Translations under genes and position numbers: made by a program
Origin: Paenibacillus abyssi
GTDB lineage: Bacteria > Bacillota > Bacilli > Paenibacillales > Paenibacillaceae
DNA length: 64,000 nt
Direction of reading: 5' to 3'
Assembly (NCBI RefSeq): GCF_014640295.1
Contig: NZ_BMGR01000004.1
Span: forward strand, 1 to 64,000
Notes under the pieces: generated by a model
Database searches by the model: none
Seen by the model: only the letters and a program-made list of their open reading frames with translations
What the model was told of the DNA's origin: nothing
Shown: positions 34,970 to 42,423 of the stretch, in pieces
How the letters are laid out: each line of letters opens with the position of its first letter
Position numbering within the stretch: the stretch's first letter is position 1

Positions 34970-36613
34970 TTATTCATGAACGACAGCTCCGCCGCGAGCA
35001 TCAGAGGGTAAGAATGAATACTTGTGAACGATCCCGTATCCGGGAGACTCCATCCATTGGTCATAAGCGTCTGTACGATAAGCCCAATATTCATCTGGAT
35101 AGTACAAGACAACGCTTGTCGGCTGCCGGTTAAACAATTCTTGCATTCTAAACAATACATTCTTTCGATCCTCTATAGTTGTTGTCTGTTTCCACTCTTC
35201 AAATAACGCGTCCATCTCAGGATAAGGCAGCTCCTTCTTCCAGAGGTTTCCGGAACGCTGCATCGTAATGAACTGATCTGGATCGGCCGCTGAATGCGGT
35301 GTAGAGTTGCTAATAAAGATATCGAATTCACGGGATTTAGTTAAACCTCTTACCACTCCCGGGTCAAGGGCCTGTATGGTTAATCGTATGCCCACATCTT
35401 CCAGCTGATTTTTAACGAGTTCTCCAGTGCGAATCCACGTTGGTTCTGTCGAAGCAACCTTCAGCGTAAATTCGAGAGGCGTGCCTGAGACAGTTTCACG
35501 TATGCCATCTCCGTCGTGATCATTGAAATTCAATTGTTCCAATATACGCTTCGCTTCATCTTGATCAAACGGTGTGTTTAAATCAGGATTGGTCCAAGGT
35601 GAATCCGGGTGCGGAAAACCCTTGGTACCCGCGCGACCTTGGCCAAGAAGAACCGTGTCAACCAGCTTTTGGCGATCGATTGCCAGCGACAAGGCTCGGC
35701 GGAATTCCGGCTGATTAAAAGGAGGCCTTTCATAATTCAGGCGCAAGTCGACTAGAGATAATGGTGCGGTGCGGACAACTTTCATATCAGGCAAATTTTT
35801 AAATGTATCTAAAAGTTCCGGTGACACCTCGCGAGCCGCAATATCGATTTCACCCGCGCGCAAAGCATTGAAGGTTGCAGAAGGATCTTTAATGACCGGC
35901 ATCACCAGCTCCTTAACTGCAGGACTGCCTTTGAAGTACTGCTCATTGGCTTGAAAGCGGTACAGCTCATCCGGTTTATGCTCGACCAATCGAAAAGGAC
36001 CTGTTCCGACCGGCAACCCCGTATGGTTTAAAGGTTCCTTTACATCCTGCCAGATATGTTTGGGCAGGATCGGCAAATCCGCCAATGTGATATGCGCCAA
36101 TGTCGGACAAGCATATTCACATGTAAAACGAACGGTCTGCGAATCCGTGGCCTCGATTTTCGTTATGCTTGGCGCTTCACTTACATGATGAGAATGGCGA
36201 TTCGGCGTTCCATCACGGTAATACTCGAACGTAAATTTTACATCTTCTGCGGTAAATGGCTGACCGTCGTGCCACGTAATACCCGGTTTCAATTTCACTA
36301 CCCATGTGAGCGGATCAATCTGACTTGCCGACTCGGCTAACCACGGTTCTGGATCCGCAACGTAAGGGGATGGTGCGAATAGTTTGTCAAAAACAAGTTC
36401 CACCAAGTAATCAAAATCACTGTTGCTTGTATAGATGTTGAGTGGCCCGGCATCTTTAGGAATGGCAATCCTTAGCGTTGAAACCTCTTTCTTTGATTCC
36501 GATTCACTTTTCTGCGATTCACTCTTCTCCAGCTCACTGCTAAAACAACCAGCAAGAATAAAAACAAAAGAAAGGAATAAGGCAGAAAGAACGATTCGCG
36601 TATGATTTTTCAT
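34970..36613 (-). CDS. Solute-binding lipoprotein of an Opp/Dpp/Nik-type importer (SBP_bac_5)
   Basis: 547 residues: lipoprotein signal (ALFLSFVFILAGC), a Lys/Ser/Glu linker, then SBP_bac_5 motifs (WLAESASQIDPLTWVVKLKPG, HDGQPFTAEDVKFTFEYYRD, RRALSLAIDRQKLV, WTNPDLNTPFDQDEAKRIL). Family members bind peptides, nickel, haem or metallophores. A near-perfect Fur box 63-81 nt upstream of its start implies iron-controlled uptake. It is the first gene of the importer operon. Confidence 0.92.
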   Translation of the reverse strand: MKNHTRIVLSALFLSFVFILAGCFSSELEKSESQKSESESKKEVSTLRIAIPKDAGPLNIYTSNSDFDYLVELVFDKLFAPSPYVADPEPWLAESASQIDPLTWVVKLKPGITWHDGQPFTAEDVKFTFEYYRDGTPNRHSHHVSEAPSITKIEATDSQTVRFTCEYACPTLAHITLADLPILPKHIWQDVKEPLNHTGLPVGTGPFRLVEHKPDELYRFQANEQYFKGSPAVKELVMPVIKDPSATFNALRAGEIDIAAREVSPELLDTFKNLPDMKVVRTAPLSLVDLRLNYERPPFNQPEFRRALSLAIDRQKLVDTVLLGQGRAGTKGFPHPDSPWTNPDLNTPFDQDEAKRILEQLNFNDHDGDGIRETVSGTPLEFTLKVASTEPTWIRTGELVKNQLEDVGIRLTIQALDPGVVRGLTKSREFDIFISNSTPHSAADPDQFITMQRSGNLWKKELPYPEMDALFEEWKQTTTIEDRKNVLFRMQELFNRQPTSVVLYYPDEYWAYRTDAYDQWMESPGYGIVHKYSFLPSDARGGAVVHE

Positions 36614-36675
36614 AAGTAAACTCCTTCGAAACAGTTTGCTTTTCTATCAGGTGCAGTCTATTTAGAAATATTAAC

Positions 36676-36694
36676 GATAATGATTATCATTGTC
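36676..36694. promoter_or_regulatory. Fur box upstream of the importer operon
   Basis: GATAATGATTATCATTGTC matches the 19-bp Fur consensus GATAATGATWATCATTATC at all but one position. Located 63 nt before the binding-protein ATG. Confidence 0.85.
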
Positions 36695-36782
36695 AATTAT
36701 ATTTGGAAAACAAGGTTGAGCTGAGTTTCTCTCCGCCCAACCATCTGGTCATGTCTTACGGCATACTTTCCTTGCAAGAAGG

Positions 36783-37316
36783 CTAAGCTAATCTTTTGAC
36801 TTGAAGCAAATCTTCTCTAGGCATAGACAACGCACGGTCGCAAAGCTCTTTTTTCAGTTGGTCCAAACGCAGTTCATCCGCTTCCGTTCTTGTGCCTTCG
36901 CGTCCCTTCTTTAACAAATCATAAAATTCCAAGGGAAGGAATTCTTCCTTCAAGGACACTTCCACAGATGCGCCGTTCTTTAAGGTAAGCACAAAAGCAT
37001 AGGACTGCGCTCGATGCGGATCGTATTGAGCAACTGGATAATCCACATCTATAGTCAGCGCCCCCCGTGTTTGTGCCCTCGTTACATATTCGATCGCATC
37101 TCGAAAGCCAGGTCCTCCGTGACCGCTTAGTACGGAGATATCCTTTCTATCAAGAATTTCCCCTTCCGCTAATGCTTCAATACCTGCCTGCATGCTGAGA
37201 TAGCCTACAGCAATAGCCATCAGGAATTCCCCGGAATGATATTTCTCCACATCCTCAAATCGGATCTTTTTCAAATGCTCTCCTGTACGCCCATCCCGAA
37301 TTTGTATGATTGACAT
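36783..37316 (-). CDS. FmdE-like protein in a Fur-associated locus
   Basis: 177 residues starting MSIIQIRDGRTG behind a strong GGAGG site. It contains YHSGEFLMAIAVGYLSMQAGIEAL, VLSGHGGPGFRDAIEYVTRA and GALTIDVDYP, which resemble the N-terminal domain of formylmethanofuran dehydrogenase subunit E-like (FmdE) proteins. In FmdE-type proteins a His/Cys pocket binds metal. Here a His in GHGGPG and one Cys in KKELCDRAL remain, and the C-terminal zinc ribbon is absent. A Fur box lies 30-48 nt upstream. The family assignment is moderately secure; the role is unknown. Confidence 0.6.
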   Translation of the reverse strand: MSIIQIRDGRTGEHLKKIRFEDVEKYHSGEFLMAIAVGYLSMQAGIEALAEGEILDRKDISVLSGHGGPGFRDAIEYVTRAQTRGALTIDVDYPVAQYDPHRAQSYAFVLTLKNGASVEVSLKEEFLPLEFYDLLKKGREGTRTEADELRLDQLKKELCDRALSMPREDLLQVKRLA

Positions 37317-37345
37317 TGCAATTCCTCCTAGTCCTTTTATATAAT

Positions 37346-37364
37346 TGAGAATGATAATCATTCA
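37346..37364. promoter_or_regulatory. Fur box upstream of the FmdE-like gene
   Basis: TGAGAATGATAATCATTCA, an almost perfect palindrome matching the Fur 7-1-7 motif, 30 nt before the ATG at 37316. Confidence 0.85.
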
Positions 37365-37645
37365 CTACGTTTCTTATCATATCACTCTAAACTAATTTTG
37401 TCTAATATTATTTAAACCAAACAAAACAACACTAAATATCACTTATAACTAACGTCAGATTATATAAAATCTATCTTGCTTTTGTAGAATCTCTTGGCAT
37501 CTTTTTTACCTTTCTCAGGCGATAGCAGAACCATTGGATCTACGATTTTAGGTATAAACGGAAGGAACCTGCTACACCAGTTAACGGCATTAGCAGGTTC
37601 TCATTGTTTAATAGATCATTATATTAGTCCCGGTTGAAACTTTTC
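37365..37645. other. Intergenic stretch without a recognisable gene
   Basis: AT-rich sequence between the Fur-controlled gene and the terminator of the HTH/PBP regulator. No ORF with a ribosome site, no repeat and no RNA fold stood out. Confidence 0.5.
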
Positions 37646-37695
37646 TTTAAAATAAACGAACAGGTCCTTCAGCCTAGCCGAAGGACCTGTTCGTT
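37646..37695 (-). terminator. Strong terminator of the HTH/PBP regulator gene
   Basis: 16-bp perfect stem AACGAACAGGTCCTTC / GAAGGACCTGTTCGTT with a 9-nt loop and a minus-strand TATTTTAAAG tail, 94 nt after the stop. Confidence 0.8.
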
Positions 37696-37788
37696 GATAT
37701 TATCAAAACAGTGCCTCTAAGGTTAAGAGGTCCGTCTCAAAAAGAGACGAATAACTTTATCCGATTCCATCTCGAATTCGACTACCGG

Positions 37789-38742
37789 TTACGTCTCAAA
37801 CATAATTTTTCCAGTCTTTGATAAATCATACCCGGGGATGGAGCGCAATTCGTTCAGAAAGACCTGGGAGTTCAATATTTGCATCACCGACCGGATCCAC
37901 TCCCGATTTTCCTGCCGTTTCATCATAACCAGGTCATAACGCTCTTCAATTAATGGAATAAAATCGACATTCCCGACCGTGGCCGCCGTTTTCTCGTTGC
38001 CTATACCGAAATCGGCCTCCCCGGAGGCTACTTTGGCTGCAATACCGATCTGGTTGGACTCCTCCCTATCGTATCCCTCCAGCTGGTCCCCTTTTATCCC
38101 AAGAAGCCGCAGCTGTTCATCCAACAGTACGCGGGAGCCGACACCTCTCTCACGATTTGCTACCCGGAGGCCGTTTTTTTTGAGATCGGCCCAACCATGC
38201 ATACCGAGAGGGTTTCCTTTTTGGACAAAGAATCCGCACTGACGCGAAAGCAAATTAACGATCAAGTAAGAAAAACCTGTAAAAATTCTCCTAACATACG
38301 GAATATTGTACTCTCCGGTCTCTCCGTCAAACAAATGCGTGCTGACAATATCACACTCCCCGCGATACATGGAAATGAGACTGTCCATACTTCCAACATA
38401 GGCGCGCAGAGGGCGAATCCCTGAAACCGTCTTCTCGATATGCCGGGATAAAATGTCTACGCTGATATCCTGTCCGGTAATTACGATCGTACGTGAGCCG
38501 TTGATAACGGAGGATTGCATAGGAGTGTAGGATGAAGTTCGATCCGATGCATCCCCCAGTACGCTGAAGGAGCCCCCTCTCTCCCGTTGCTTATAAGCCT
38601 CAAGATCGGCCGCGTCTACACGCATTTGTTTACCGACCCGGTAAGAAGGCAGTTCCCCTTTTTTGATTAAATCATAAACTGTGACTTTAGAAATCTTCAA
38701 AAGCTTAGCGATTTCCTCCGTCGTGTAAGAAACATCGGACAT
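37789..38742 (-). CDS. Excisionase-type HTH regulator with a periplasmic-binding-like effector domain
   Basis: 317 residues. Residues 5-55 form a MerR/excisionase helix-turn-helix (YTTEEIAKLLKISKVTVYDLIKKGELPSYRVGK). From about residue 85 there is a PBP_like domain (VITGQDISVDILSRHIE, SMDSLISMYRGECDIVSTHLFDGETGEYN, NRERGVGSRVLLDEQL, GEADFGIGNEKTA). The same domain pair is found in regulators thought to sense molybdate, tungstate or related ligands. The start has a GGGAGG site. Linkage to the molybdoenzyme operon at 0.1-5 kb is tempting but rests only on this family association. Confidence 0.85.
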   Translation of the reverse strand: MSDVSYTTEEIAKLLKISKVTVYDLIKKGELPSYRVGKQMRVDAADLEAYKQRERGGSFSVLGDASDRTSSYTPMQSSVINGSRTIVITGQDISVDILSRHIEKTVSGIRPLRAYVGSMDSLISMYRGECDIVSTHLFDGETGEYNIPYVRRIFTGFSYLIVNLLSRQCGFFVQKGNPLGMHGWADLKKNGLRVANRERGVGSRVLLDEQLRLLGIKGDQLEGYDREESNQIGIAAKVASGEADFGIGNEKTAATVGNVDFIPLIEERYDLVMMKRQENREWIRSVMQILNSQVFLNELRSIPGYDLSKTGKIMFET

Positions 38743-38899
38743 AAAATCCTCCCGCTATCGTTCTAAATTCCAAACCTCAATTCATTTTAACACAAATTAG
38801 TGCTCTTTTATGTATTTCAGATCAGGATATCAGTGAGTTACCTTGCATTGAAAAGGCAGACAGCAAGAAAGCCTCAGTTACAGCCGTTAGCCTAATAAT

Positions 38900-39547
38900 T
38901 TAAATCGCCTTGGATAGCTGTAACGGTGGGATATACCATGACTCTTCAAAAGTCGTTGGTATTTCTTGCTGGCGTATTGAACGTCACGATCTAAATGGAC
39001 GATTAAACGTTCTTAGGCTCCTGTACGGCCAATGGCTTGTTTAAGCGCATCGGCAACCAGTTCCGTCTTCATACGACTGTCCTTGGCCCATCCTGCAAGA
39101 GCGCGGCCATGAAGTTCCATTACTCCAGCGAGGTAGCGCCATTCTTCCTCTGTGGGGATATTTTGTAATGTCAGAAAGCCATTTTTCAACCGGTTTAGTT
39201 GTTTCAAAATCTTGATTCAACAAGTTATCCGCTACCGGTAGATTATGATTGGAATTCGTAGTTGCTCAGTAATTCTTAACTACTTTAGATCGGATCCCGT
39301 TTGCTCGCATAAGGCGGTCTATACGGCCTCGACTTGCTTTCTGGTCAGCCGATAGGTTCTTGGTGATTTGCAGTGACCCGTAGATCCTATGGCTGTTTAT
39401 GTGAATGTCTCGTATCATGCCGAGTAGCTTTCCCTCAATATCCTCAGCTCGAGCATAATCGACCAGCTGATTCCAAAAGGGTCCAGAATAAATCGGTGTG
39501 ATTGAGCTGTCTTTGCAAATGACCCGTACTCCTCCACTCAATGCCAT
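38900..39547 (-). pseudogene. IS3-family OrfB transposase remnant
   Basis: Minus-strand fragments in order: LLGMIRDIHINSHRIYGSLQITKNL with RLMRANGIRSKVVKNY (39266-39547, one stop after NY), LLNQDFETTKPVEKWLSDITKYP (frame break around 39150), LAGVMELHGRALAGWAKDSRMKTELV (39013-39207), a stop, then LIVHLDRDVQYASKKYQRLLKSHGI ending near 38930. These are the HTH_21 and rve integrase parts of OrfB, with at least two stops, one frameshift and a missing C-terminus. It is inactive. Confidence 0.8.
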
Positions 39548-39764
39548 CTTTTAAAGGTTATACTTTCGGTTCCGTCCGCGCAGGAAGCTAAGCCAATACG
39601 TGGTGTGCAAACAACCCCGATATCGACTTGTATCATATCTTGAATTATACTATAGATTAAGCATTGGAAACGGCGTGAAGCACATGCCGCTTTGATTCAA
39701 TGAAACCAGTTACGGTTTCTTGGTCGAAGCGGCTTTTTGTTTGAAGATTTGATAGAGAGGTTGA

Positions 39765-40451
39765 TTGCACTTGAGCGGTTTTGAACGAATAATGAACGAT
39801 TGGTTATCCAAACAGATTACGGAAGCAAAAAATCCAAGAAGACGCGAATTACTTGAAAAGGGACTCGGCCATGGCACACAGGAATTTCTGAGAAACATTT
39901 GGTATCCTGCTATAGGCAATTTGAATCATTTGTATCCGGAATGGGAAGTGAGGGATTATGGCAACCGATATCGATATTTGGATCTGGCCTATATGCCAGG
40001 CGGCTCAAAAGGTTGCATCGAAATCCATGGATACAGATCGCATGCCAGAGACATTGAAGCTTGGCGATTTAAAGATTTATGTATGAAACAAGCCTATTTA
40101 ACACTGGACGGGTGGATGTTTCTTCCGGTCGCTTATTTGTCAATCATCGATGAACCGGAGGTTTGCAAGCAATTAGTACTCTCTTTTGCCGGCAAGTTTA
40201 TTTCTACTGCCATCGATCATTCGCTCGGTTGGATTGATACAGAATCGTTGCGATTTGCTCGCGGAATCATGCGCCCCTTCACTTCCGTTGAACTCGCGTC
40301 ACACTTGCAGCGTTCTGACAGGCAAGCAAGACGTATACTGGACAAGCTTGTTTCTATGAATATGCTGGTCGTTATCAACGACAAGCAACGATATCGTAAC
40401 TATCAGCTCCTAACTGACTCAGTGAAAGCGTATAGTAACGGACATCCATGA
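39765..40451 (+). CDS. Nuclease-like (DUF559/PD-(D/E)XK-resembling) protein with a C-terminal winged helix
   Basis: 228 residues. Residues ~60-125 read YLDLAYMPGGSKGCIEIHGYRSH then AWRFKDLCMKQAYLTLDGW, the pattern of DUF559/Vsr-like restriction-fold domains (Asp, then E-x-x-G-H, then R..D..R....GW). Glu-Ile-His replaces the usual E-x-D/K, so activity is uncertain. Residues ~165-215 look like a winged helix (FTSVELASHLQRSDRQARRILDKLVSMNML). The TTG at 39765 with GAGAGG upstream is preferred to ATG 39792. It is flanked by IS and intron debris, and its 3' end overlaps the first of four palindromes. Confidence 0.65.
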   Translation: MHLSGFERIMNDWLSKQITEAKNPRRRELLEKGLGHGTQEFLRNIWYPAIGNLNHLYPEWEVRDYGNRYRYLDLAYMPGGSKGCIEIHGYRSHARDIEAWRFKDLCMKQAYLTLDGWMFLPVAYLSIIDEPEVCKQLVLSFAGKFISTAIDHSLGWIDTESLRFARGIMRPFTSVELASHLQRSDRQARRILDKLVSMNMLVVINDKQRYRNYQLLTDSVKAYSNGHP

Positions 40452-40618
40452 CCATTAGAGCACCTCAATTCAGAAAATAAAGATGTAACGGTCACTTCTG
40501 ACCATAAGAATCGATAACCCAACATTTTGACAAGCATATTCGTCCCTTACGGTCACCCATGTCCGTAAGAGGTTCAAAAGTTTGAAAAAATGCTTCTAAC
40601 GGTCACCCATGTCCATTT
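40436..40618. repeat. Array of four 22-bp imperfect palindromes
   Basis: Copies at 40436-40457, 40486-40507, 40547-40568 and 40597-40618 fit TAACGGWC-N6-GWCCRTWA (8-6-8 inverted repeat; copy 3 begins TTACGG). The inner six bases are ATCCAT, ACTTCT, ACCCAT and ACCCAT. Start-to-start spacing is 50, 61 and 50 bp, roughly whole helical turns (about 5, 6 and 5). Copy 1 overlaps the stop codon of the nuclease-like winged-helix gene. Operators, iteron-like binding sites, or 3'-UTR hairpins are all possible. Confidence 0.75.
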
Positions 40619-40649
40619 AGAACTCATTTCCGAGAGGCAGCGCATAACA

Positions 40650-40912
40650 GAAAATAAAACACCTAGTCCCTCCACTTCATTCTGTCCGCGTTGACTAACC
40701 CGGGTAGACTTGCGAGGCCTATTTGACGACGCGGCAGGATTCACTTGATGTTACGGCCTGACTTGTCGCTCGCCCTGCCTCAGACAGATACTTTTCGATA
40801 CGCTTCTACGCACAGATTTCACCATACGTAGGTATCCTGGCTATACAGGGGCTTGGCCCCTCCTTTGACCGGACTTGCACCGGCTGGAAGATGCGTGCCT
40901 CTGGGCACGCCC
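40650..40912 (-). mobile_element. Truncated group IIC intron (5' domain I part)
   Basis: The minus strand starts GTGCCCAGAGGCAC, then CCGGTGCAAGTCCGG, continues through a structured GC-rich region and ends near GAGGGACTAGGTG, which resembles the GAGGCTAGGT segment of the O. iheyensis group IIC intron. The first 60 bases match the copy at 1-59. The intron starts right behind the third terminator hairpin downstream of tRNA-Ala. No reverse-transcriptase sequence or 3' domains follow, so it is a dead 5' fragment of about 260 bp. Confidence 0.6.
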
Positions 40913-41310
40913 ATACAAAAAACCACGTCATAATTGACGTGGTTGGTTTATATGTATGGCGGAGCCAAGGGGGATGTATGAATCCTGATTAAACGTGCTG
41001 ACGGAGCCCATTCATCGAAGCAGACCGCAGCGGTAGATTCAGACGCCGTGCTCATCCGCTTCGCTCCTTGCGCGCGGGCGAACCCGGGTTCGCCCCCTGC
41101 GGGGCTTCCACCATACAAAAAACCACGTCACAATTGACGTGGTTGGTTTATATGTATGGTGGAGCCAAGGGGGATGTATGAATCCTGATTAAACGTGCTG
41201 ACGGAGCCCATTCAACGAAGCAGACCGCAGCGGTAGATTCAGACGCCGTGCTCATCCGCTTCGCTCCTTGCGCGCGGGCGAACCCGGGTTCGCCCCCTGC
41301 GGGGCTTCCA
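40911..41310. repeat. Two 200-bp tandem repeats carrying a tRNA-Ala 3' end and terminator
   Basis: Units 40911-41110 and 41111-41310 differ at three positions, and a third partial copy (41311-41375) is the authentic tRNA end. Each unit holds, on the minus strand, a GC-rich stretch with CGAACCCGGGTTCG, about 60 bp also found at 29605-29670, the tRNA-Ala 3' end ATCCCCCTTGGCTCCACCAT, and an ACCACGTCA / TGACGTGGT terminator with a T6 tail. The tRNA 5' part is missing from both units. There is no ORF. Confidence 0.85.
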
Positions 41311-41315
41311 CCATA

Positions 41316-41346
41316 CAAAAAACCACGTCACAATTGACGTGGTTGG
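41316..41346 (-). terminator. Terminator of tRNA-Ala (repeated twice more downstream)
   Basis: ACCACGTCA / TGACGTGGT with a 4-nt loop and TTTTTTG on the minus strand, 12 nt after the CCA end. Identical or near-identical hairpins recur at 41116-41146 and 40916-40946. Confidence 0.85.
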
Positions 41347-41357
41347 TTTCTTATGTA

Positions 41358-41433
41358 TGGTGGAGCCAAGGGGGATCGAACCCCTGACCTCATCGCTGCC
41401 AGCGATGCGCTCTCCCAGCTGAGCTATGGCCCC
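41358..41433 (-). tRNA. tRNA-Ala (anticodon GGC)
   Basis: 76 nt including an encoded CCA. The acceptor GGGGCCA pairs with TGGCTCC (one G-U pair). The D arm is GCTC/GAGC, the anticodon arm CATCG-CTGGCAG-CGATG gives anticodon GGC, and the T arm contains GGTTCGATCCC. Its 3' end is duplicated in the tandem repeats immediately downstream. Confidence 0.97.
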
Positions 41434-41478
41434 AGATGTTATAACATCTCAGTTGAATGAAGAGTGACAACAGAGATG

Positions 41479-41508
41479 ATAATATCACAGTGGGGATTAG
41501 GCTGTCAA
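41479..41508 (-). promoter_or_regulatory. Promoter of tRNA-Ala
   Basis: TTGACA (41503-41508), 18 nt, TATTAT (41479-41484) on the minus strand. The -35 overlaps the nrdR stop codon. It implies a tRNA 5' leader of about 40 nt, removed by RNase P. Confidence 0.7.
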
Positions 41509-41987
41509 CCGTTTTTATCATTGCCTGAGAGCGGATGCTTTGAGAGCAGGTTGGTGAGCTCTTTCATAAACATATTGATGTCCTTGAACTGGCGATATAC
41601 GGACGCAAATCGCACATAAGCGACCTCGTCGATCGGATACAGCTGCTCCATGACCAGCTCGCCGATCTCAAAGCTCTCTACCTCAGCTTTAGCGGTCGTG
41701 CGAAGCTCTTTCTCCACCTCGGAGACGATAACCTCCAGCTTCTCGACGGAGACAGGACGCTTCTCGCAGGCGCGTATGAGACCGCGCAGTATCTTGTCCC
41801 GGCTGAATTCCTCGCGGCTGCCGTCCTTCTTGATGACGATCAGCGGCGTTTCCTCAATCATCTCAAACGTTGTAAAACGACGGCTGCACTGCTCACATTC
41901 ACGTCTGCGCCTGATTGATTTATTCTCGTTGGCCGGCCTCGAATCAAGTACCTTCGTGCCTCCAAAATCACAATATGGACATTTCAT
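41505..41987 (-). CDS. nrdR: Transcriptional repressor NrdR
   Basis: 160 residues: N-terminal zinc ribbon (CPYC at 3-6 and CEQCSRRF at 31-38) followed by an ATP-cone ([31 protein letters not shown]). NrdR senses ATP/dATP and represses ribonucleotide reductase operons. The length is standard. In bacilli nrdR lies near coaE and polA, as here. The C-terminal tail [11 protein letters not shown] is variable in the family. Confidence 0.97.
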   Translation of the reverse strand: MKCPYCDFGGTKVLDSRPANENKSIRRRRECEQCSRRFTTFEMIEETPLIVIKKDGSREEFSRDKILRGLIRACEKRPVSVEKLEVIVSEVEKELRTTAKAEVESFEIGELVMEQLYPIDEVAYVRFASVYRQFKDINMFMKELTNLLSKHPLSGNDKNG

Positions 41988-42126
41988 AAGTTATCGTGCC
42001 TCCAAACCATGCTGCAAGTAAATTCGGCATCTAAAAATGCCGCCAGTGATTTCCCATACCTTACCTGTAATGAAGTCGAAAATAAAGCGCATAATACAAG
42101 TACCAACCGCAAGGAGGTGAACAACA

Positions 42127-42345
42127 ATGAGTCAAAATCGCAGCAGCAACCAATTGGTTGTACCACAGGCGACAGCAGCTCTGGACCAAATGAAATATGA
42201 GGTCGCTCAAGAGCTTGGTATCCAAATTCCACAAGACGGTTACTATGGCAACATGGCTACCCGTGACGCAGGCTCCCTCGGGGGTTACATTACCCGTAAG
42301 CTTGTACAAATCGCCGAGCAATCTCTTGCCGGTCAATTTAAATAA
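42127..42345 (+). CDS. Alpha/beta-type small acid-soluble spore protein
   Basis: 72 residues with both SASP signatures: ALDQMKYEVAQELGI (the GPR germination-protease cleavage region) and GNMATRDAGSLGGYITRKLVQIAE. It coats spore DNA and protects it from UV. The start follows AAGGAGGTG. CATAATA about 30 nt upstream of the ribosome site could be part of a sigma-G promoter, but the -35 is unclear. This gene shows that the host forms endospores. Confidence 0.97.
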   Translation: MSQNRSSNQLVVPQATAALDQMKYEVAQELGIQIPQDGYYGNMATRDAGSLGGYITRKLVQIAEQSLAGQFK

Positions 42346-42362
42346 TCTTGTGGCTTAATAAC

Positions 42363-42412
42363 GAAAGCTTTGGCTGACCGCTTGGAACAAGTGGAAAGCC
42401 AAGGCTTTCTTC
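42363..42412 (+). terminator. Terminator of the SASP gene
   Basis: GAAAGCTTTGGCT / AGCCAAGGCTTTC stem followed by TTCTT, 18 nt after the stop. It may serve the convergent transglycosylase gene as well. Confidence 0.75.
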
Positions 42413-42423
42413 TACATCATCAT

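Noticed and set aside
29966-37364. Nickel importer NikABCDE
   Set aside because: The architecture is shared with nickel importers, but two Fur boxes and the absence of urease/hydrogenase genes argue against a specific nickel call.
40436-40618. CRISPR array
   Set aside because: The repeats are degenerate palindromes with short spacings and no cas genes; binding sites fit better.
40911-41360. CRISPR-like array
   Set aside because: Only two full units of 200 bp, nearly identical over their whole length, with no short repeat/variable spacer structure and no cas genes.
42064-42100. Sigma-G promoter for the SASP gene
   Set aside because: A CATAATA -10-like box is present but no convincing -35 at the right spacing; mentioned only in the gene entry.
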